Shown: positions 1 to 8,458, counted from the stretch's first letter. The stretch: 64,000 nucleotides of DNA from Sphingopyxis macrogoltabida (GCF_001307295.1 NZ_CP012700.1:3785001-3849000), one strand, 5' to 3'. Notes: a model not told the origin generated them from the letters alone. A program made the numbers and translations.

Positions 1-171
1 CTGGCCGCGCGCGGCGAGGTCAATTCGATGGGCGACAACGAGGTCGGCTTCCTCGAACCGCTGCGTCGCATCGCCAAGAGCGGCAAATCGCCGGCGCACG
101 ACCTACTCGACCGCTATGACGGCGCGTGGAACCACGACCTTTCGAAGATTTACGACGAGCTCAGCTTCTAG
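1..171 (+). CDS. gshA: Glutamate--cysteine ligase, C-terminal end (partial)
   Basis: The reading frame enters from the left edge and ends at TAG 169-171, leaving 56 residues. The tail reads FLEPLRRIA, then HDLLDRY and GAWNHDLSKIYDE. That pattern (PL..I...G...A..LL.RY.G.W......Y.E) is the usual C-terminus of the proteobacterial/plant-type glutamate--cysteine ligase, the first enzyme of glutathione synthesis. The catalytic domain lies outside the window, so the call rests on the tail alone. The gene ends just before a pair of palindromic repeats, and the next gene points toward it. Confidence 0.7.
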   Translation: MAARGEVNSMGDNEVGFLEPLRRIAKSGKSPAHDLLDRYDGAWNHDLSKIYDELSF

Positions 172-218
172 GATTGGCGTCAGCTTTCGGGGTGGGGAGC
201 GGCCGTTCGCCTTTTTGT

Positions 219-304
219 GTACCCCGGCGAAGGCCGGGGTCCAAGGCGCAAGTATGCGGCGCTGGCTTTCCAACGCTCTGGACCCCGGCCTTCGCGTGGG
301 TACA
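219..304. repeat. REPIN-like doublet of GC-rich palindromes
   Basis: Two imperfect copies of one palindromic unit lie in opposite orientation at 219-243 (core CCCCGGCGAAGGCCGGGG) and 277-304 (core GGACCCCGGCCTTCGCGTGG), about 33 bases apart. They sit between the converging gshA and dps genes. The core matches the units flanking the GIY-YIG gene near 8.1-8.5 kb (CCCCGGCGAAAGCCGGGG), so this is a dispersed family. Two such units in inverted orientation is the arrangement called a REPIN. It may also act as a bidirectional transcription barrier. Confidence 0.7.
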
Positions 305-343
305 TGTCACTTAGGTCCGCTACCGGCGGCAAACTGCCGCACC

Positions 344-820
344 TCAATATCCCAGCGTCGCTTCCAGAAACCAGATGCGCTGCTGCGTTTCGTCGGCCCA
401 GCCGTCGACGAGCCCACTCGTCGCGATGTCGCCCGCCTCCTCGGCGGCCGCTTTCGCTTCCCGGATCTGCGCGAGCAGCGTCCGGTTGTCCTCCGCGAGC
501 GCACGGACCATCGCGTCGGGCGCGACGCCAGCGGCATCGTCGTCGCGGATCGACTGGCGACGGCCGATGTCGCCGACCGAGCGCAAAGTCACCGCGCCAT
601 TCTTGCGCACCCGCTCGGCGATCAGGTCGGTGGTCGCGAGAATCTGCGTCGCCTGTTCATCGAACAGCAGATGCAGTTCGCGAAAATGCGGGCCGTGGAC
701 GTGCCAGTGATAATTCTTCGTCTTGAGATAGAGCGCAAAGCTGTCGGCGAGCAGCGCGTTGAGCGCGTCGGCAACCGCAGGCTCATTTTTCTGCGTGTCG
801 GACATCGTCGTAGCGGACAT
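344..820 (-). CDS. dps: Dps family ferritin-like DNA-protecting protein
   Basis: This 158-residue protein has the Dps length and signature: YHWHVHGPHF at 37-46 followed by LHLLFDEQ and DLIAERV. The histidines and acidic residues of that stretch form the inter-subunit ferroxidase site in the family, where Fe(II) is oxidised with hydrogen peroxide and stored in a dodecameric shell. The ATG at 818-820 was chosen because AAAGGA lies eight bases upstream. A second Met at residue 6 (MSDTQ) is an alternative. The reading frame stays open further upstream, but without family similarity. The gene stands alone and converges on gshA across the REPIN-like repeat. Confidence 0.92.
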   Translation of the reverse strand: MSATTMSDTQKNEPAVADALNALLADSFALYLKTKNYHWHVHGPHFRELHLLFDEQATQILATTDLIAERVRKNGAVTLRSVGDIGRRQSIRDDDAAGVAPDAMVRALAEDNRTLLAQIREAKAAAEEAGDIATSGLVDGWADETQQRIWFLEATLGY

Positions 821-927
821 GGAAGAAATCCTTTCTGTTACCGTCCCTAGATAGGGCGCCGTTGACGGAAAGGCCCATGAAGGCTCTTCGTCGCTATCAT
901 CGAAAAAATCGATGATCTGAAATGAGT

Positions 928-1500
928 TCAGGCAGCGCTGCCGATCAACCCGAACGCGCCGAGCGCGGTGCGGATCGCCCAGATCAGCAGCACCGTCGCG
1001 CTCGCCCCGCGAACGATCCGTGCCGCCCGCTTTTCGCGCAGCGCCGGGCCGAAAGCGAGGCAGGGCAGCATCGCGATCGTCCAGCCGACCAGCCCGCCCG
1101 CCGCCGCCCACACCCCGGCGCCGCTCGTCGCAGCGAGCGCGCCGATCAGGAAATGGCTGCGGTCGCCGAACTGGGTGACCAGCATCCGTCCGGCGAGCAG
1201 CGCGGGCGGGGCCTGGTCCGCGTCGGCGGGGGCAGCGCGGTCGCGCCAGAGCAGCGCGACCACCGCCGAAAGCATAGAAAAAGCGACGAGCAGCGCCGCG
1301 ACGCCCTGCCCGATCATGCGGTTCGCGACCGACCCGAGGACCGCCGCGACGACCGCGTTGAGGATGAAGGCCGAAAAGGCGATGATCACAACGACGCGCC
1401 GGTCGCTGCGCACGCTCAGCAGGTTCGAAAGAAGGGCGCCCGTTCGTCCATCGGCGTTGGCAAGCGCCACCGCGACGAGGGCCAGCATGATCGCGTCCAT
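928..1500 (-). CDS. TMEM165/GDT1 (UPF0016) family membrane protein with degenerate signatures
   Basis: This 190-residue, very hydrophobic protein has two halves of about three membrane segments each, separated by a short charged linker (residues 86-100). Each half carries a remnant of the family E-x-G-D-K/R-S/T motif: NADGRT at 15-20 and QFGDRS at 110-115. In both, the Glu expected to bind the cation is missing (replaced by Asn/Ala context and by Gln). Family members move Mn2+ or Ca2+ against H+. The substitutions suggest altered selectivity or lost transport. The family call is firm; the activity is uncertain. Confidence 0.75.
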   Translation of the reverse strand: MDAIMLALVAVALANADGRTGALLSNLLSVRSDRRVVVIIAFSAFILNAVVAAVLGSVANRMIGQGVAALLVAFSMLSAVVALLWRDRAAPADADQAPPALLAGRMLVTQFGDRSHFLIGALAATSGAGVWAAAGGLVGWTIAMLPCLAFGPALREKRAARIVRGASATVLLIWAIRTALGAFGLIGSAA

Positions 1501-1530
1501 AACCCGACCTGCGACGTCAGCGCGCCGCGG

Positions 1531-1860
1531 TCAATGGCCGAGCCGCATCGCCACCGAGGCGAGCCACGCTTCCTCGGCGGCGGCGGGGAGCGGTCCCCGC
1601 GGCGCGCTCGCGGCGTCGCTCATCGCGTCGAGATAGGTCAGGATCGCCGCGCGGTAACCACCCGCGGCGACCGCCGATTCGAGCCGGCTGGCGAGCGTCT
1701 CGACCGCCCCGAAGCCATTGTCGCGCGCCAGACAGCGGATATCGTCGATACCCTGAACGATCTGCGCCAGCGCGCAGTGCGGCAGCGCCTCGGCCAAAGC
1801 CCCGATCTGGCCGGTGATCCGGCCCTGAATGTCGTGAAAAGGATCGCCCTGCGTTTGCAT
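1531..1860 (-). CDS. Small helical protein, weakly Hpt-like
   Basis: A 109-residue soluble, alpha-helical protein without signal peptide or membrane segment. The ATG at 1858-1860 is preceded by a strong GGGGGGAA ribosome-binding site. Residues 44-80 (CLARDNGFGAVETLASRLESAVAAGG in outline) resemble the third and fourth helices of histidine phosphotransfer domains, but I see no phospho-accepting histidine in the expected place. It lies 79 bases downstream of a diguanylate cyclase gene in the same orientation, so a signalling partner role is possible. I do not recognise a named family. Confidence 0.55.
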   Translation of the reverse strand: MQTQGDPFHDIQGRITGQIGALAEALPHCALAQIVQGIDDIRCLARDNGFGAVETLASRLESAVAAGGYRAAILTYLDAMSDAASAPRGPLPAAAEEAWLASVAMRLGH

Positions 1861-1939
1861 GCCATTCCCCCCTGTGGTCCGGGAGAGACGATGCGCCTTT
1901 TTGGTTAACGATCGGTTTAGGCCGGCTTGGGCTCTAACC

Positions 1940-2584
1940 CTAGCGATGCGACCGGGGCCGGTCCTGTTGTTGCTTGCAGCGATACATGTCGCGATCAGCG
2001 GCGGCCAATATGTCGGCCTCGGCCATCCCGACCTGCAGCATCGCGACCCCGAAGCACGCCGACAGCGCGATTTCGTTGCCATCGTAGAGCGCCGGACCGG
2101 TGCTGAGCACCTCGCCGAGCCGTTCGATTTGCGCGCGCGCGCCGCCCTCGGTCGACTGATCGAGGATCAGTCCGAATTCGTCGCCGCCGATCCGCGCCGC
2201 GACGTCGGTCGAGCGGATCGAGGCGGCGAGCCTCGCCGCGACCTCCATCAGGGCGAAGTCGCCGGCGGCGTGACCGAAGCTGTCGTTGATATATTTGAGT
2301 TGGTTGACGTCGACGAACACCACCGCCGCGCATTCGGCATGGCGTTCGAAGCGCGCCAGACGGTGATGGATCGCGGTCAGGAAATAGCGGCGATTGTACA
2401 GCGGGGTCAGCGTATCGCGTTCGGACACGCGCTCGAGTTCGGCGACAGCGATCTTCAGGACGCGATTCTCGCGGCGCAGCGCATCGCGTTCGCGGCGCAC
2501 GTCGCGCAGTTCGTCTTCGATGGAGACAATCGGAGCGACGCCGAACTGGTCGACCGCTATCCGTGCCCCCCCTACGCTATCCAT
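1940..2584 (-). CDS. Diguanylate cyclase (coiled coil plus GGDEF)
   Basis: The 214-residue protein makes c-di-GMP from two GTP. A charged coiled coil occupies residues 21-55, followed by a full GGDEF domain: DTLTPLYNRRYF at 57-68, VDVNQLKYINDSFGH near 91-105, and the active-site GGDEF at 133-137. RSTD (124-127) lies five residues before it, which is the RxxD inhibitory site, so product feedback is expected. No membrane or sensory domain is visible; the coiled coil probably sets dimerisation. ATG 2582-2584 follows GGGGACAGAG. A frame extends upstream but has no similarity. The gene diverges from purE. Confidence 0.88.
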   Translation of the reverse strand: MDSVGGARIAVDQFGVAPIVSIEDELRDVRRERDALRRENRVLKIAVAELERVSERDTLTPLYNRRYFLTAIHHRLARFERHAECAAVVFVDVNQLKYINDSFGHAAGDFALMEVAARLAASIRSTDVAARIGGDEFGLILDQSTEGGARAQIERLGEVLSTGPALYDGNEIALSACFGVAMLQVGMAEADILAAADRDMYRCKQQQDRPRSHR

Positions 2585-2762
2585 TCTCTGTCCCCGGTGC
2601 GACCCCAGTTTCCGGCGGCGGGATGCCGACGGTGCGAAGCGGTGTAACCCCCGACATGATACCAATCGGTAAACGCGCCCGCCGCGCGGCGTTGCCCCCA
2701 TCGGGTACAGTCGCTAGGGGAAGGGCGACGGCGGTGAATCGCGCCGCGAGGAGGGTTGATCG

Positions 2763-3260
2763 ATGGGCGAGAATGCGCCGCTGGTGGGCGTCATCATGGG
2801 CAGCCAGTCGGACTGGGCGACGATGACGCACGCGGTCCAGATCCTCGAGGAATTCGGCATCGCGCACGAGGTGCAGATCGTCTCGGCGCACCGCACCCCC
2901 GACCGCCTGATCGCCTATGCGAAAAGTGCCGCCGATCGCGGACTGAAGGCGGTCATCGCGGGCGCCGGCGGCGCCGCGCACCTGCCCGGCATGGTCGCGT
3001 CGATGACACGCGTGCCGGTGCTCGGCGTGCCGGTCCAGTCGGCCGCCCTCAGCGGCATCGACAGCCTCTATTCGATCGTTCAGATGCCCGGCGGCATTCC
3101 CGTCGCGACCTTCGCGATCGGCAAGGCGGGCGCGACCAACGCCGGGCTGTTCGCCGCCGCGCTGCTCGCAAATAGCGACCCCGCGCTTGCCGAACGGCTC
3201 GATGCCTGGCGCGCCGCGCAGACCGACAGCGTGGCGCCTGTCCCCGTGCGTGAGGGCTGA
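2763..3260 (+). CDS. purE: 5-(carboxyamino)imidazole ribonucleotide mutase
   Basis: PurE converts N5-CAIR to CAIR in de novo purine synthesis. The 165-residue length is standard for class I PurE. Visible motifs are GSQSDW at 13-18, SAHRTP at 41-46 and [11 protein letters not shown] at 67-77, which build the phosphate- and base-binding pocket and include the catalytic His of SAHRT. A strong GGAGG precedes ATG 2763. purK follows immediately, so substrate can be passed on. This is the first gene of a five-gene run on the + strand reaching ribF. Confidence 0.97.
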   Translation: MGENAPLVGVIMGSQSDWATMTHAVQILEEFGIAHEVQIVSAHRTPDRLIAYAKSAADRGLKAVIAGAGGAAHLPGMVASMTRVPVLGVPVQSAALSGIDSLYSIVQMPGGIPVATFAIGKAGATNAGLFAAALLANSDPALAERLDAWRAAQTDSVAPVPVREG

Positions 3261-3264
3261 GCTT

Positions 3265-4338
3265 TTGTTGCCACCCGGTTCGACCATCGGCATCCTGGGC
3301 GGCGGCCAGCTCGGCCGCATGCTGGCCGTCGCCGCGGCACAGCTCGGCTACCGTATCCACATCTATGCCCCCGACGCCGAAAGCGTCGCCGCGCAGGTCG
3401 CCGCGCAGCACACGCAGGCGGCGTGGGACGACGAACCGCGCCTCGCCGCCTTTGCCGCCGCATGCGACGTGGTCACTTATGAATTCGAAAATGTGCCCGT
3501 CGACACGGTGCGCTTCCTGTCGGGCCATGTCGCCGTCCGCCCCGGGGCCGGCGTCCTCGAAATCGCGCAGGACCGGCTCGCCGAGAAGAATTTCGTCGCC
3601 GGGCTCGGCGGCCGCCCTGCCCCCTTTGCCGCAGTCCCCGACCGCGCCGCGCTCGACGCCGCACTCGATCAGGTCGGCGCTCCGGCGATCCTCAAGACCG
3701 TGCGCATGGGCTATGACGGCAAGGGGCAGGCGCGCCTCGCGGTCGTCGGCGACGCCGACGCGGCGTGGGATGCGATCGACCGCCACGCCGCGGTGCTCGA
3801 AGGCTTCGTGACCTTCGCGCACGAATTTTCGGTGCTGATGGTCCGCGGCATCGACGGCGAGGCGCGCTTCTGGGACAGCAGCGTCAACGTCCACGAGGGC
3901 GGCATCCTTGCGACATCGAGCCTGCCGCCGCCGCAGATCATCCTTGACCAGCAGGACGAAGCGCGCGCGCTGCTGGCGAAAATCGCCGACGATCTCGACT
4001 ATATCGGTGTCCTCACCGGCGAATTTTTCGCCACCGACGACGGCCCGATCTTCAACGAGATGGCACCGCGCGTCCACAATAGCGGCCACTGGACGATCGA
4101 AGGGGCGGTGACGAGCCAGTTCGAAAATCACATCCGCGCCGTCGCGGGCCTGTCACTCGGCGACACCGCGACCGTCGCGCTGCCGGTCATCATGCGCAAC
4201 CTGATCGGCCACGATATCGATGGCGTGCCGGAGCTGCTCGCCGACGGTGCCGCGCATGTCCATCATTATGGCAAAGCCGAGGTCCGCGCCGGCCGCAAGC
4301 TCGGCCACGTCACATGGGTGGGAGCCGAACCAGCATGA
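3265..4338 (+). CDS. purK: 5-(carboxyamino)imidazole ribonucleotide synthase
   Basis: PurK uses ATP and bicarbonate to carboxylate AIR, giving the PurE substrate. The start is not an ATG. TTG 3265 gives MLPPGSTIGILGGGQLGRML, puts GGGQLGRM at residues 12-19 as in other PurK proteins, yields 357 residues, and has GAGG nine bases upstream inside the purE stop region. GTG 3250, overlapping purE, is an alternative. ATP-grasp features follow: ILKTVRMGYDGKGQ, VLEGFVTFAHEFSV and FNEMAPRVHNSGHWTIEGA. The stop overlaps the folA start (ATGA). Confidence 0.95.
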   Translation: MLPPGSTIGILGGGQLGRMLAVAAAQLGYRIHIYAPDAESVAAQVAAQHTQAAWDDEPRLAAFAAACDVVTYEFENVPVDTVRFLSGHVAVRPGAGVLEIAQDRLAEKNFVAGLGGRPAPFAAVPDRAALDAALDQVGAPAILKTVRMGYDGKGQARLAVVGDADAAWDAIDRHAAVLEGFVTFAHEFSVLMVRGIDGEARFWDSSVNVHEGGILATSSLPPPQIILDQQDEARALLAKIADDLDYIGVLTGEFFATDDGPIFNEMAPRVHNSGHWTIEGAVTSQFENHIRAVAGLSLGDTATVALPVIMRNLIGHDIDGVPELLADGAAHVHHYGKAEVRAGRKLGHVTWVGAEPA

Positions 4339-4829
4339 ACCACCCCGAAATCACCCTGATCCTCGCGCGCGCTGCCAATGGCGTCATCGGCGCCAAGGGC
4401 AAGATGCCCTGGCATATCCCCGCCGATCTCCGCCGCTTCAAGCAACTCACCATGGGGCGCCCGATGATCATGGGGCGCAAGACCTTCGACAGCCTGCCCG
4501 CGGTGCTCGAAGGACGGCGGCATATCGTGCTGACCCGCGATACCGACTGGCAGGACGAGAATGCCGAGGTCGCGCACAGCGTCGAGGAGGCGCTGCGCCT
4601 CGCCAACGCGCCGCAGGTGATGGTGATCGGCGGCGCCGAGATTTACGGCCTGTTCCTGGCGGGCGCGGACCGCATCGAACTGACCGAGGTCGCGCTCGAA
4701 CCGCAGGGCGACGCGTCGATCCCCTATCCTGACGCCGGCGACTGGAAAGAAGTCGCGCGCGAGAGCCACGCCGCCGACGATGCGGGGCGTCCCGCCTACA
4801 GCTTCGTCACCTTCGTCAGGAAAGCATGA
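4335..4829 (+). CDS. folA: Dihydrofolate reductase
   Basis: The 164-residue enzyme reduces dihydrofolate to tetrahydrofolate with NADPH. Family landmarks are GVIGAKGKMPWHIPADLRRF (residues 16-35, including the active-site Asp31), MIMGRKTFDSLP (NADPH-binding loop) and MVIGGAEIYGLFL. ATG 4335 overlaps the purK stop by four bases. An in-frame ATG 21 bases earlier would run into purK and lacks similarity. Coupling with purK and a downstream riboflavin enzyme suggests a housekeeping cofactor operon. It is the trimethoprim target in related bacteria. Confidence 0.96.
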   Translation: MNHPEITLILARAANGVIGAKGKMPWHIPADLRRFKQLTMGRPMIMGRKTFDSLPAVLEGRRHIVLTRDTDWQDENAEVAHSVEEALRLANAPQVMVIGGAEIYGLFLAGADRIELTEVALEPQGDASIPYPDAGDWKEVARESHAADDAGRPAYSFVTFVRKA

Positions 4830-6046
4830 TGCGTCGCTGGCCGCTTGGCATATTGATCGTCGCATTGGTCGCCGCCGGCAGCTTCTTCCTCCTCGCGCCC
4901 GGGATGATCGAGCGCGGGACGAACAAGATCGACGGCAAACCGCTCCCGCAAGTGAGCGCACGCGCCGCGGCGCTGCACAAGACGCTGACGATCGTCGATC
5001 TGCACAGCGACACGCTGCTCTGGAAACGCAGCATCCTCGATCGCGCCGACCGCGGCCATATGGACCTGCCGCGGCTCGCGGACGGCAATGTCGCGCTGCA
5101 GGTGCTTGCCAGCACGACCAAGTCGCCGAAGGGGCAGAATTACGACGCCAACAGCGGCGACACCGACAATATCACGACACTGGCGATCGCCCAGCTCCAG
5201 CCGCTGCGGACGTGGGGCTCGCTGCTCGAACGCTCGCTGTGGCACGCCGAAAAGCTGCACCGCGCGGTCGCGGCGTCGGGTGGCCAGCTGCGCGCCGTCG
5301 CCGCGCCCGCCGATGTCGACGCGCTGCTCGCTGGGCGCCGCGGCAAGGCGGTGCCGGTCGGCGCCATGCTCAGCATCGAGGGGCTGCAGGGGCTCGAAGG
5401 CAAGCTCGCCAATCTCGACCGGCTCTATGCCGCGGGCTTCCGCATGGCGGGACCGGCGCATTTCTTCGACAACGAGGTCGCGGGCTCGATGCACGGCCTC
5501 AAGAAGGGCGGACTGACGCCGTTCGGCCGGCAGGTCGTGCAGGCGATGGAGGCCAAGGGGATGATCGTCGACATCGCACATTGCAGCAAGGCGTGCGTCG
5601 CCGACATCCTCAAGATGGCGCGCCGCCCCGTCGTTTCCAGCCATGGCGGCGTGCAGGCGACGTGCCGGGTCAACCGCAACCTCGACGACGACCAGATCCG
5701 CGGGGTCGCCGCGACCGGCGGCCTGATCGGCATCGGTTACTGGGACGCCGCGGTGTGCGACACCTCGCCCACGAGCATCGCCAAGGCGATGAAGCATGTG
5801 AAGGACCTTGTCGGCATCCAATATGTCGCGCTCGGCAGCGATTATGACGGCGCCACCACCGTCCGCTTCGACACGTCGAAGCTGGTCCAGATGACGCAGG
5901 CGCTGATCGACGCGGGCTTTACCGAAGACGAAATTCGCGCCGCGATGGGCGGCAATGCGATCCGCGTCCTGAAGGCGGGCATCGCCCCGATGGCGTCCCC
6001 CGCACCGCCCCCGTCCGCACCGACTCCATCCACTCCGGCGCGATGA
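4826..6046 (+). CDS. Membrane dipeptidase (renal dipeptidase family, M19)
   Basis: The 406-residue protein starts with an N-terminal hydrophobic anchor (residues 7-24), so it is probably a periplasmic enzyme tethered to the inner membrane. M19 zinc ligands are seen in order: DLHSD (58-62), the Glu of MLSIEGLQGL, VDIAHCSK, VSSHGG and GSDYDG. The family hydrolyses dipeptides, including those with a D-residue, and sometimes beta-lactams. The C-terminus is a Pro/Ala/Ser-rich tail. ATG 4826 overlaps the folA stop, and the stop overlaps the ribF start, so it is co-translated with both. Confidence 0.92.
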   Translation: MMRRWPLGILIVALVAAGSFFLLAPGMIERGTNKIDGKPLPQVSARAAALHKTLTIVDLHSDTLLWKRSILDRADRGHMDLPRLADGNVALQVLASTTKSPKGQNYDANSGDTDNITTLAIAQLQPLRTWGSLLERSLWHAEKLHRAVAASGGQLRAVAAPADVDALLAGRRGKAVPVGAMLSIEGLQGLEGKLANLDRLYAAGFRMAGPAHFFDNEVAGSMHGLKKGGLTPFGRQVVQAMEAKGMIVDIAHCSKACVADILKMARRPVVSSHGGVQATCRVNRNLDDDQIRGVAATGGLIGIGYWDAAVCDTSPTSIAKAMKHVKDLVGIQYVALGSDYDGATTVRFDTSKLVQMTQALIDAGFTEDEIRAAMGGNAIRVLKAGIAPMASPAPPPSAPTPSTPAR

Positions 6047-6972
6047 TCCGCCTCGACGGCCACGAAAGGATCGCCGAACCGCTGCGCGGCGGGGTGATCG
6101 CGCTCGGCAATTTCGACGGCTTCCACGCCGGACATCAGGCGGTCGTCGGCCGCGCGGTGCGTCACGCACGGGACGAGGGCCGCCCTGCGATCGTCGCGAC
6201 CTTCGACCCGCATCCGGTGCGCTTCTTCAAGCCCGACGTGCCGCCCTTCCGCCTCACCACGCTCGACCAGCGGCAGGAGTTGTTCGCCGCGGCGGGCGCC
6301 GATGCGATGCTCGTCTTGCCCTTCGACGCCACGCTCGCGGCGACGAGCGCCGAGGATTTCATCACCGGGCTCCTCCTCGACCGCTACGGCGCTGCCGGAG
6401 TCGTCACCGGCGCCGATTTCGTCTTCGGCAAGGGGCGCGGCGGCAATGTCGTAACGCTCGCCGATCACGCCCGCCGCCTCGGCTTCTTCACCGAAATGGT
6501 CGCGCCGGTCGACGACGACGACGAGGTTATCTCGTCAAGCCGTATCCGCGAAGCGCTGCAGGCCGGCGACTGCGCCGCCGCGGCGCGCCTGCTCACCCGC
6601 CCGTTCACCGTCCGCGGCACCGTCCAGCACGGCGACAAGAACGGCCGCCTCCTCGGATTTCCGACCGCGAACATCGACATGGGCAATTATCTGCGCCCGC
6701 GTTACGGCATCTATGCAGTGACCGGCCGCCTGCCCGACGGGCGGATTTTGAAAGGCGCCGCGAACCTCGGCATCCGCCCGAGCTTCGATCCGCCGAAGGA
6801 ATTGCTCGAACCGCATTTCTTCGACTTCGCCGAAGATCTTTACGGGCAGGAGATCGACGTCGCCTTCCACGCCTTCATCCGCCCCGAAGCGAAATTCGAC
6901 GGGATGGACGCACTGATGGTGCAGATCGCGGCGGATTGCGACGAAGCGCGCAAATTGTTGGCGGACCTATAA
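6043..6972 (+). CDS. ribF: Bifunctional riboflavin kinase / FAD synthetase
   Basis: The 309-residue enzyme phosphorylates riboflavin to FMN and adenylates FMN to FAD. The N-terminal nucleotidyltransferase domain shows LGNFDGFHAGH (21-31), the HxGH-type adenylation motif, and SSSRIRE (164-170). The C-terminal flavokinase domain has GRLLGFPTANI (201-211), the ATP/riboflavin-binding GxPTAN motif, then YGIYAV. The start overlaps the previous stop (ATGA). It closes the purE operon; a palindromic repeat follows 11 bases after the stop. Confidence 0.97.
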   Translation: MIRLDGHERIAEPLRGGVIALGNFDGFHAGHQAVVGRAVRHARDEGRPAIVATFDPHPVRFFKPDVPPFRLTTLDQRQELFAAAGADAMLVLPFDATLAATSAEDFITGLLLDRYGAAGVVTGADFVFGKGRGGNVVTLADHARRLGFFTEMVAPVDDDDEVISSSRIREALQAGDCAAAARLLTRPFTVRGTVQHGDKNGRLLGFPTANIDMGNYLRPRYGIYAVTGRLPDGRILKGAANLGIRPSFDPPKELLEPHFFDFAEDLYGQEIDVAFHAFIRPEAKFDGMDALMVQIAADCDEARKLLADL

Positions 6973-6980
6973 TTTTCCTC

Positions 6981-7035
6981 GTCATGCCGGACCTGATCCG
7001 GCATCCATGACCCCCGGATCGGGTCCGGGACACGG
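6981..7035. repeat. Tandem palindromes of the ATGCCGGACC-GATCCGGCAT type
   Basis: Between ribF and the next gene are two adjacent palindromes: ATGCCGGACCTGATCCGGCAT in outline at 6984-7004 and CCGGATCGGGTCCGG near 7013-7028. The first is a near-perfect hairpin of a kind I recall as dispersed in sphingomonad and other alphaproteobacterial intergenic DNA. It differs in sequence from the CCCCGGCGAA-type units at 0.2 and 8.1-8.5 kb, so the window carries at least two palindrome families. No T-tract follows, so a role as terminator is not evident. Confidence 0.6.
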
Positions 7036-7045
7036 AGGGGGAAAG

Positions 7046-8092
7046 ATGGCCGATAGCGACGACTGGGCGGCGGGGCTCGAAGGCCCGCCCAAAAAGCCGA
7101 TGAAGCGCGGCACGAAGATCTTTCTCTGGGTTTTTGCGGCGCTCGTCGCGTGGCTCACCCTGTCGAATGCCAGCTTCCTCGCCCCCGATCCGGCCGGCAA
7201 GCCGAAGCTGATCGCGCACCGCGGCGTCTATCATCTCTACGACAAGCGCGCCGCGGCCGGCCGCGACACCTGCACCGCGCGCCATATCCTGCCGCCGCGC
7301 GACGCGACGTTCGAGAATACGCCCGAATCGATGCGCCGCGCGGTCGGCATGGGCGCGGCGATGGTCGAGGTCGACGTCGCGCCGACCAAGGACGGCCGCA
7401 TGGTGCTGTTCCACGACTGGACGGTCGATTGCCGCACCGACGGCCAGGGCGAGACGCGCGACCTGACGCTGGCTGAGCTCAAGGCGCTCGACATCGGCTA
7501 TGGCTATACCGCCGACGGCGGCCATACCTTTCCCTTGCGCGGCAAGGGCGTCGGGCTGATGCCGACGGTCGAGGAGGGCCTCGCGGCGCTCCCCGTCCAT
7601 CCGATCCTCTTCAACTTCAAGTCGAAGGATGGGGCCGAGGCCGACCAATTGTTTGCGATCCTGAAAGCATCGGGCCGCGACAGCGCGAAGATCGGCGACG
7701 CCTTTTACGGCGCCGAAGCTCCGGTGAAGCGGATGCGTCAGCTGCTGCCCGCGAACTGGTCGTTCGACCTCAAGACCGGGGCAATGGCGTGCTCGAAGGA
7801 CTATGTGACGTGGGGCTGGACGGGTATCGTCCCCGAAAGCTGCCGGAACGGCGTGATCGCGATCCCGGTCAATTACCAATGGGCTTTCTGGGGCTGGCCC
7901 GACCGGCTGATCGCGCGGATGGACCGCGTCGGCGCGAGAATCATCGTCTTCGGCCCCTATGACAGCGGCAAGTCGAACGAGGGGCTGACGACGCCGCAGC
8001 AACTCGCGAAGGTGCCCGCGAGCTTCAACGGCTATATCTGGGTCGAGGACATCCGCGAAATCGGCCCGGCGCTGCGGCCGCGGCAGAAGTAG
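7046..8092 (+). CDS. Membrane-anchored glycerophosphodiester phosphodiesterase family protein
   Basis: The 348-residue protein has one N-terminal membrane segment (about 24-42) and an outside GDPD/PI-PLC TIM-barrel domain. Catalytic landmarks are IAHRG (56-60), FENTPES (89-95, family E-N-T), VEVDV (107-111) and FHD (122-124), which supply the metal-binding His, Glu and Asp residues. Family members cleave glycerophosphodiesters to glycerol-3-phosphate and an alcohol. Extra cysteines (for example in GRDTCTARH) suggest disulfides in the periplasm. ATG 7046 follows GGAGGGG; an upstream in-frame ATG lies inside the palindrome and is unlikely. The substrate is not predictable. Confidence 0.85.
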   Translation: MADSDDWAAGLEGPPKKPMKRGTKIFLWVFAALVAWLTLSNASFLAPDPAGKPKLIAHRGVYHLYDKRAAAGRDTCTARHILPPRDATFENTPESMRRAVGMGAAMVEVDVAPTKDGRMVLFHDWTVDCRTDGQGETRDLTLAELKALDIGYGYTADGGHTFPLRGKGVGLMPTVEEGLAALPVHPILFNFKSKDGAEADQLFAILKASGRDSAKIGDAFYGAEAPVKRMRQLLPANWSFDLKTGAMACSKDYVTWGWTGIVPESCRNGVIAIPVNYQWAFWGWPDRLIARMDRVGARIIVFGPYDSGKSNEGLTTPQQLAKVPASFNGYIWVEDIREIGPALRPRQK

Positions 8093-8122
8093 GTAACCGA
8101 AAAGACTCCAAAGCGGACAAGG

Positions 8123-8149
8123 TGATCCCCGGCGAAAGCCGGGGCCCAG
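8123..8149 (+). repeat. Left 27-bp inverted repeat flanking the GIY-YIG gene
   Basis: This copy contains the palindrome CCCCGGCGAAAGCCGGGG. Its 27 bases are the exact reverse complement of 8459-8485, so the pair brackets the small nuclease gene, 14 bases before its ATG and 4 bases after its stop. An exact long match outside coding sequence points to recent duplication or mobility. Confidence 0.85.
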
Positions 8150-8163
8150 TATAACGGCGCATC

Positions 8164-8454
8164 ATGAAGCAAGGCTGGGTTTATATCCTCACCAACAAGC
8201 GGAACGGGACACTCTATATCGGGGTGACCAGCAACCTTTCTCAACGAATCGGGCAGCATCGCGGCGGCGTGATCGATGGTTTCGCAAAGAAATATGGCCT
8301 CAAGATGCTCGTCTGGTACCGCCATTTTGACAACCTCCATGACGCCCGCCTGCGGGAAGTTCAGATGAAGGAATGGAAACGTGCATGGAAGATCGAGTTG
8401 ATCGAGGCGGCGAACCCGGAATGGCGCGATCTCTCTTTCGAGCTTTTATGTTAG
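8164..8454 (+). CDS. Small GIY-YIG nuclease domain protein
   Basis: The 96-residue protein is a stand-alone GIY-YIG domain: WVYILTN (5-11) and TLYIGVTSNLSQRIGQH (16-32) hold the two aromatic beta-strands and the catalytic Arg28, and LREVQMKEWKRAWK (63-76) carries the expected catalytic Glu65. The family cuts DNA with one metal ion; members of this short type are numerous in alphaproteobacteria and their role is not settled. The gene is boxed by exact 27-bp inverted palindromes, interrupting the space between the GDPD gene and ileS. Context suggests a selfish or repeat-linked nuclease rather than a repair enzyme. Confidence 0.9.
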   Translation: MKQGWVYILTNKRNGTLYIGVTSNLSQRIGQHRGGVIDGFAKKYGLKMLVWYRHFDNLHDARLREVQMKEWKRAWKIELIEAANPEWRDLSFELLC

Positions 8455-8458
8455 CCTT

